Assembly: GCA_016936355.1 (NCBI GenBank)
Contig: JAFGYB010000066.1
Location: forward strand, 62,001-126,000
Length of the DNA: 64,000 nt
Direction: 5' to 3'
Origin: Bacteroidales bacterium
GTDB taxonomy: Bacteria > Bacteroidota > Bacteroidia > Bacteroidales > F082
The notes under the pieces are model-generated. The model was given only the letters and a program-made list of their open reading frames with translations, was not told the DNA's origin and searched no databases. This document shows, piece by piece, positions 61,306 through 64,000 of this stretch. Within the stretch, counting starts at the first letter, position 1. Every line of letters starts with the position of its first letter. A program made the translations under genes and the position numbers.

Positions 61306-62046
61306 TTATTCTTTTTTGCCTTTTTTCCTCAACTCAAAGTTTTTTCCCAGATACACACGGCGTACGTGTTTGTCTTCGGCCAGTTCTTCAGCGGTTCCGT
61401 ATTTTAGTACCGATCCTTCAAAAAGCAGATAAGCCCGGTCGGTGATGGTCAGTGTTTCGTGTACATTGTGATCGGTGATGAGGATCCCGATGTTTTTATT
61501 TTTTAAAGTAGAAACGATGGACTGAATATCTTCTACGGCAATGGGGTCTACTCCTGCGAACGGTTCATCCAGCAATATGAACTTAGGGCTGACAGCGAGG
61601 GTGCGGGCGATTTCCACGCGTCGACGTTCCCCGCCCGAGAGCTGAATACCTTTACTCTTTCTGATGTGCTGTAATCCGAACTCATCCAACAGCGATTCCA
61701 ATTTGATTTTTTGCTCGTTTCTGGACATTTTTGTGAACTCCATCACCGATTTAATGTTGTCTTCCACACTCAAATGACGAAAGACAGAGGCTTCCTGTGC
61801 CAGGTATCCTACACCCAGTTGGGCTCTTTTGTACATGGGGAGTTCGGTGATGTCTTTGTTGTCCAGATAGACGTTCCCGGCATAAGGCTTAATCAACCCG
61901 GTCATCATGTAAAAAGTAGTGGTTTTACCCGCTCCGTTGGGTCCCAGCAACCCAATGATTTCTCCCTGGTTCACTTCAATAGAAACATTGTTGACAACGG
62001 TACGCTGACGGTATTTTTTGACCAGATCTTTTGTCCAGAGTTTCAT
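61306..62046 (-). CDS. lptB: LPS export ABC transporter ATP-binding protein
   Basis: A 246-residue ATPase of the Lpt machine that drives lipopolysaccharide from the inner to the outer membrane. Walker A is [14 protein letters not shown], the ABC signature is [13 protein letters not shown], Walker B is [20 protein letters not shown], and the His switch is [12 protein letters not shown], which matches the LptB subgroup. The other lpt genes are not in the window. The CMD-family gene lies 4 bases upstream on the same strand. Confidence 0.94.
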   Translation of the reverse strand: MKLWTKDLVKKYRQRTVVNNVSIEVNQGEIIGLLGPNGAGKTTTFYMMTGLIKPYAGNVYLDNKDITELPMYKRAQLGVGYLAQEASVFRHLSVEDNIKSVMEFTKMSRNEQKIKLESLLDEFGLQHIRKSKGIQLSGGERRRVEIARTLAVSPKFILLDEPFAGVDPIAVEDIQSIVSTLKNKNIGILITDHNVHETLTITDRAYLLFEGSVLKYGTAEELAEDKHVRRVYLGKNFELRKKGKKE

Positions 62047-62050
62047 ACGA

Positions 62051-62407
62051 TTAATCTTGTTCAGAGGTTAATGCTTCCCAAAATTCAAGGGCCCGACGGG
62101 TATGGGGTATGACAATGGTTCCGCCCACCAGATTGGCGACACCGAACAATTCCATCATCTCTTCAGTGGTAACTCCCTGCTCATGGCAGCTTTCCAGATG
62201 GTAATAAATACAGTCGTCACATTTTAATACCATGGAGGCCACCAGCCCCATCATTTCCTTGGTTTTTGTGTCCAGTGCACCGGGCATGTATGTATTGGTG
62301 TCGATATTAAAAATCCTTTTGATAATCTTATTGTTGGGAGCAGCCATTAGTTTTTCATTCATTTTGGCCCTGTAGTTATCAAACTCCTGTACTTTTTTTG
62401 CTTTCAT
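62051..62407 (-). CDS. Carboxymuconolactone decarboxylase (AhpD-like) family protein
   Basis: A 118-residue all-helical CMD-family protein. The active-site-like stretch [13 protein letters not shown] has CxxC followed three residues later by His, as in AhpD-type peroxidase partners; this favours a thiol redox role over decarboxylation. [19 protein letters not shown] is also typical. Start ATG 62407 forms an ATGA overlap with the kdsD stop, so the three minus-strand genes kdsD, CMD and lptB are probably one operon. The substrate is unknown. Confidence 0.87.
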   Translation of the reverse strand: MKAKKVQEFDNYRAKMNEKLMAAPNNKIIKRIFNIDTNTYMPGALDTKTKEMMGLVASMVLKCDDCIYYHLESCHEQGVTTEEMMELFGVANLVGGTIVIPHTRRALEFWEALTSEQD

Positions 62408-63372
62408 CAAAGTATTCCTTCTTTTAAAATATCATGTAAATGGATGACCCCCACATATTTCTCTTTCTTCAAAACGGGCAGCTGGGTGATGTTGTTTTCT
62501 TTCATCAGGGTCAATGCATCCACAACCAGACTGCTGTCTTGAATTGTCCTGGGGTTGGCAGTCATTACATCGGATGCTATCAGAGAACGATAATCGGGGT
62601 GTTTTTGAAGCATTCGGCGCAAATCGCCGTCGGTAATAATACCAACCAGCTTATTGTTTTCAAGAACGGCTGTGGCACCCAGCCTCTTGGACGAAATTTC
62701 GAGGATGATTCTGTCCATTGATTCATTGCTCAAAACTACGGGCATCTCGTTGTTTACAAACAGATCCTTAACCCTTAAGTACAGCCTTTTCCCCAACGTT
62801 CCTCCCGGATGAAAACGGGCAAAATCTTTGGAGGAGAAGTCTCGTACTTCAATCAAAGCCACGGCCAAGGCGTCACCCATTACCAGTTGGGCTGTGGTGC
62901 TGGTGGTAGGGGCCAGGTTATTCTGGCAGGCTTCTTTTTCAATGGTTACATCCAGAATTTTGCTGGCTTGCCGTGCCAGATAGGATTTTTTATTGCCCAC
63001 GATGGCAATAACCGGATTCCCTGCTGATTTGATCAGCGGAACCAATACTTTTATTTCAGGTGTTTCCCCGCTTTTGGAGATGATGATTACAATGTCTTCC
63101 GTGCGGATCATACCCAGATCGCCGTGAATGGCATCAGCAGCATGCATAAAAACCGAAGATGTACCGGTGGAATTAAATGTGGCCACTATCTTTGACGCAA
63201 TGTGGGCGCTTTTTCCAATACCGGTAACGACCACCCGACCTCTTGATTTGTAAATCATTTCCACCGTATCAGCAAAATCCTGATTTATAGAATCTTTTAA
63301 TGATTCAATAGCTTTGCTTTCAATAGATAAAGTTTGAAGTGCGGACTTTATTATTTGGTTTGAAGCGATCAA
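62407..63372 (-). CDS. kdsD: Arabinose-5-phosphate isomerase (KpsF/GutQ family)
   Basis: A 321-residue enzyme that converts ribulose 5-phosphate to arabinose 5-phosphate, the first step to the KDO sugar of lipopolysaccharide. The SIS domain has VVVTGIGKSAHIASKIVATFNSTG-type sequence (GIGKS and IHGDLGMI are the marks), SKSGETPEI and HPGGTLGKRL. Two CBS repeats follow (about 205-320). The only plausible initiator is a TTG at 63372, just ahead of the family N-terminus; the frame closes soon upstream with no ATG. Its place beside lptB fits lipopolysaccharide synthesis. It is divergent from recQ. Confidence 0.92.
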   Translation of the reverse strand: MIASNQIIKSALQTLSIESKAIESLKDSINQDFADTVEMIYKSRGRVVVTGIGKSAHIASKIVATFNSTGTSSVFMHAADAIHGDLGMIRTEDIVIIISKSGETPEIKVLVPLIKSAGNPVIAIVGNKKSYLARQASKILDVTIEKEACQNNLAPTTSTTAQLVMGDALAVALIEVRDFSSKDFARFHPGGTLGKRLYLRVKDLFVNNEMPVVLSNESMDRIILEISSKRLGATAVLENNKLVGIITDGDLRRMLQKHPDYRSLIASDVMTANPRTIQDSSLVVDALTLMKENNITQLPVLKKEKYVGVIHLHDILKEGIL

Positions 63373-63413
63373 ATTTTTAAAAATTTTATGATTTAGTTAT
63401 CTGAGATTATTCT

Positions 63414-63421
63414 TATATTTG
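63414..63421 (+). promoter_or_regulatory. Candidate -7 promoter element for recQ
   Basis: TATATTTG, exact TAnnTTTG, 96 bases before the recQ ATG, giving a long leader. It lies within the divergent recQ-kdsD spacer. Confidence 0.45.
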
Positions 63422-63484
63422 TAATAAAAGGTAATCGTTGGTAAAAAAACAGTTCATGTGTTTTTACGCTTAAAAATTGCAGGT

Positions 63485-63492
63485 CAAAAGTA
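63485..63492 (-). promoter_or_regulatory. Candidate -7 promoter element for kdsD
   Basis: Reads TACTTTTG on the minus strand, exact TAnnTTTG, 112 bases before the kdsD TTG start. The two divergent elements face across each other, so the transcripts would overlap in the spacer. Confidence 0.4.
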
Positions 63493-63517
63493 CTAAATAT
63501 TAATATATCCCACCGAA

Positions 63518-64000
63518 ATGGGAGAGATTAACGATAAATATGGTTTGAGGCCGTTTTTGAAAAGTTTTTTCGGTTTTTCAAAATTCAAAGGGAATCAGGA
63601 AGAGATCATCAACAACTTAATGGACGGACGCGATACGTTTGTGGTTATGCCCACAGGCGGTGGTAAGTCGCTGTGCTATCAGTTACCCGCTTTAGCAAAC
63701 CCGGGTACGGCCATTATTGTATCTCCGTTGATTGCCCTGATGAAGAACCAGGTGGATATGATCCGCAACTTTGGTTCAGAAACGGGCATTGCTCATGTGA
63801 TGAATTCGTCATTATCCAAGTCGGAACTGACCGAGGTCCGCTCTGATCTGATGTCGGGGAAGACCAAGTTGCTGTACATGGCTCCCGAATCGTTGACAAA
63901 AGAAGAAAACATCACTTTTCTCAGAAACATCGACATTTCATTTTATGCCATAGACGAGGCTCATTGTATTTCGGAATGGGGGCATGATTTCCGGCCTGAA
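63518..64000 (+). CDS. recQ: ATP-dependent DNA helicase RecQ, N-terminal part (cut by window end)
   Basis: The first 161 codons of RecQ, a 3'-5' DNA helicase in recombination and repair. After [20 protein letters not shown] comes [20 protein letters not shown] (the Q-motif region), Walker [17 protein letters not shown], motif Ia [13 protein letters not shown], and the DEAH box [17 protein letters not shown] at the very end. The frame is open to the last base, so the rest of the helicase and the RQC and HRDC domains lie beyond. It is divergent from kdsD, a common Bacteroidetes pairing. Confidence 0.95.
   Translation, partial: MGEINDKYGLRPFLKSFFGFSKFKGNQEEIINNLMDGRDTFVVMPTGGGKSLCYQLPALANPGTAIIVSPLIALMKNQVDMIRNFGSETGIAHVMNSSLSKSELTEVRSDLMSGKTKLLYMAPESLTKEENITFLRNIDISFYAIDEAHCISEWGHDFRPE

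Overview
The window is chromosomal DNA of a member of the Bacteroidota, most likely class Bacteroidia and perhaps Marinilabiliales; the order is a guess. The evidence is the gene stock (FadL-type and TonB-dependent outer-membrane proteins, a DUF3822-rsmD pair, a small HsdR_N-type protein next to holA, menaquinone genes, lipoproteins with PD40 repeats, kdsD divergent from recQ). At least sixteen intergenic spacers also carry an exact match to the Bacteroidetes -7 promoter element TAnnTTTG at a sensible distance from a start codon. Genes are closely packed, with many ATGA or TAATG overlaps. No insertion sequence, prophage, integrase or CRISPR array was seen.

Layout. 1-5.2 kb: the 3' end of purL, a FadL-like channel, a small secreted protein and a TonB-dependent receptor. 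5.3-12.4 kb: an SDR, an acyl-CoA synthetase, holA, amn, an orphan PD-(D/E)XK protein, a pilin-like protein, DUF3822 and rsmD. 12.5-16.6 kb: glycerol catabolism (glpD, glpK) facing a glycerophosphodiesterase across a spacer with a degenerate tandem repeat of about 42 bp. 16.6-22.3 kb, minus strand: a probable operon of FIST sensor, PAS hybrid kinase, TauE/SafE permease, lipoprotein asparaginase and glutaminase, which looks like an amino-acid sensing and deamidation unit. 22.4-27.6 kb: thiL, a Rieske-fold lipoprotein that has lost its cluster ligands, the B12-dependent ribonucleotide reductase nrdJ and a compact J-domain protein.

27.9-38.0 kb is the most distinctive block: one plus-strand run of STAS, cheY, cheA, cheW, mcp, cheR, a soluble histidine-kinase-like protein with Asn in place of the phospho-acceptor His, cheD, cheB, a REC-HisKA-HATPase-REC hybrid kinase and a single-domain receiver. 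No flagellar gene lies in the window, so the output is unknown. The receptor ends in a possible CheR-docking pentapeptide.

38.1-64 kb: tRNA-Pro(GGG), lgt, menA and menB (minus); sfsA, a 2-hydroxyacid dehydrogenase, a prolyl aminopeptidase-like hydrolase and an aldo/keto reductase (plus); several small membrane or secreted proteins including a 58-aa one; a three-gene biotin-dependent acyl-CoA carboxylase (minus); menI-like thioesterase, menF and menD (plus); a multi-pass membrane protein with mobA, queA, and a sulfide:quinone reductase-like flavoprotein with a 54-aa companion (minus); pssA; then lptB, a CMD-family protein and kdsD (minus), and the 5' part of recQ running off the end. The men genes indicate menaquinone-based respiration, which the quinone-reducing flavoprotein and GlpD could feed.
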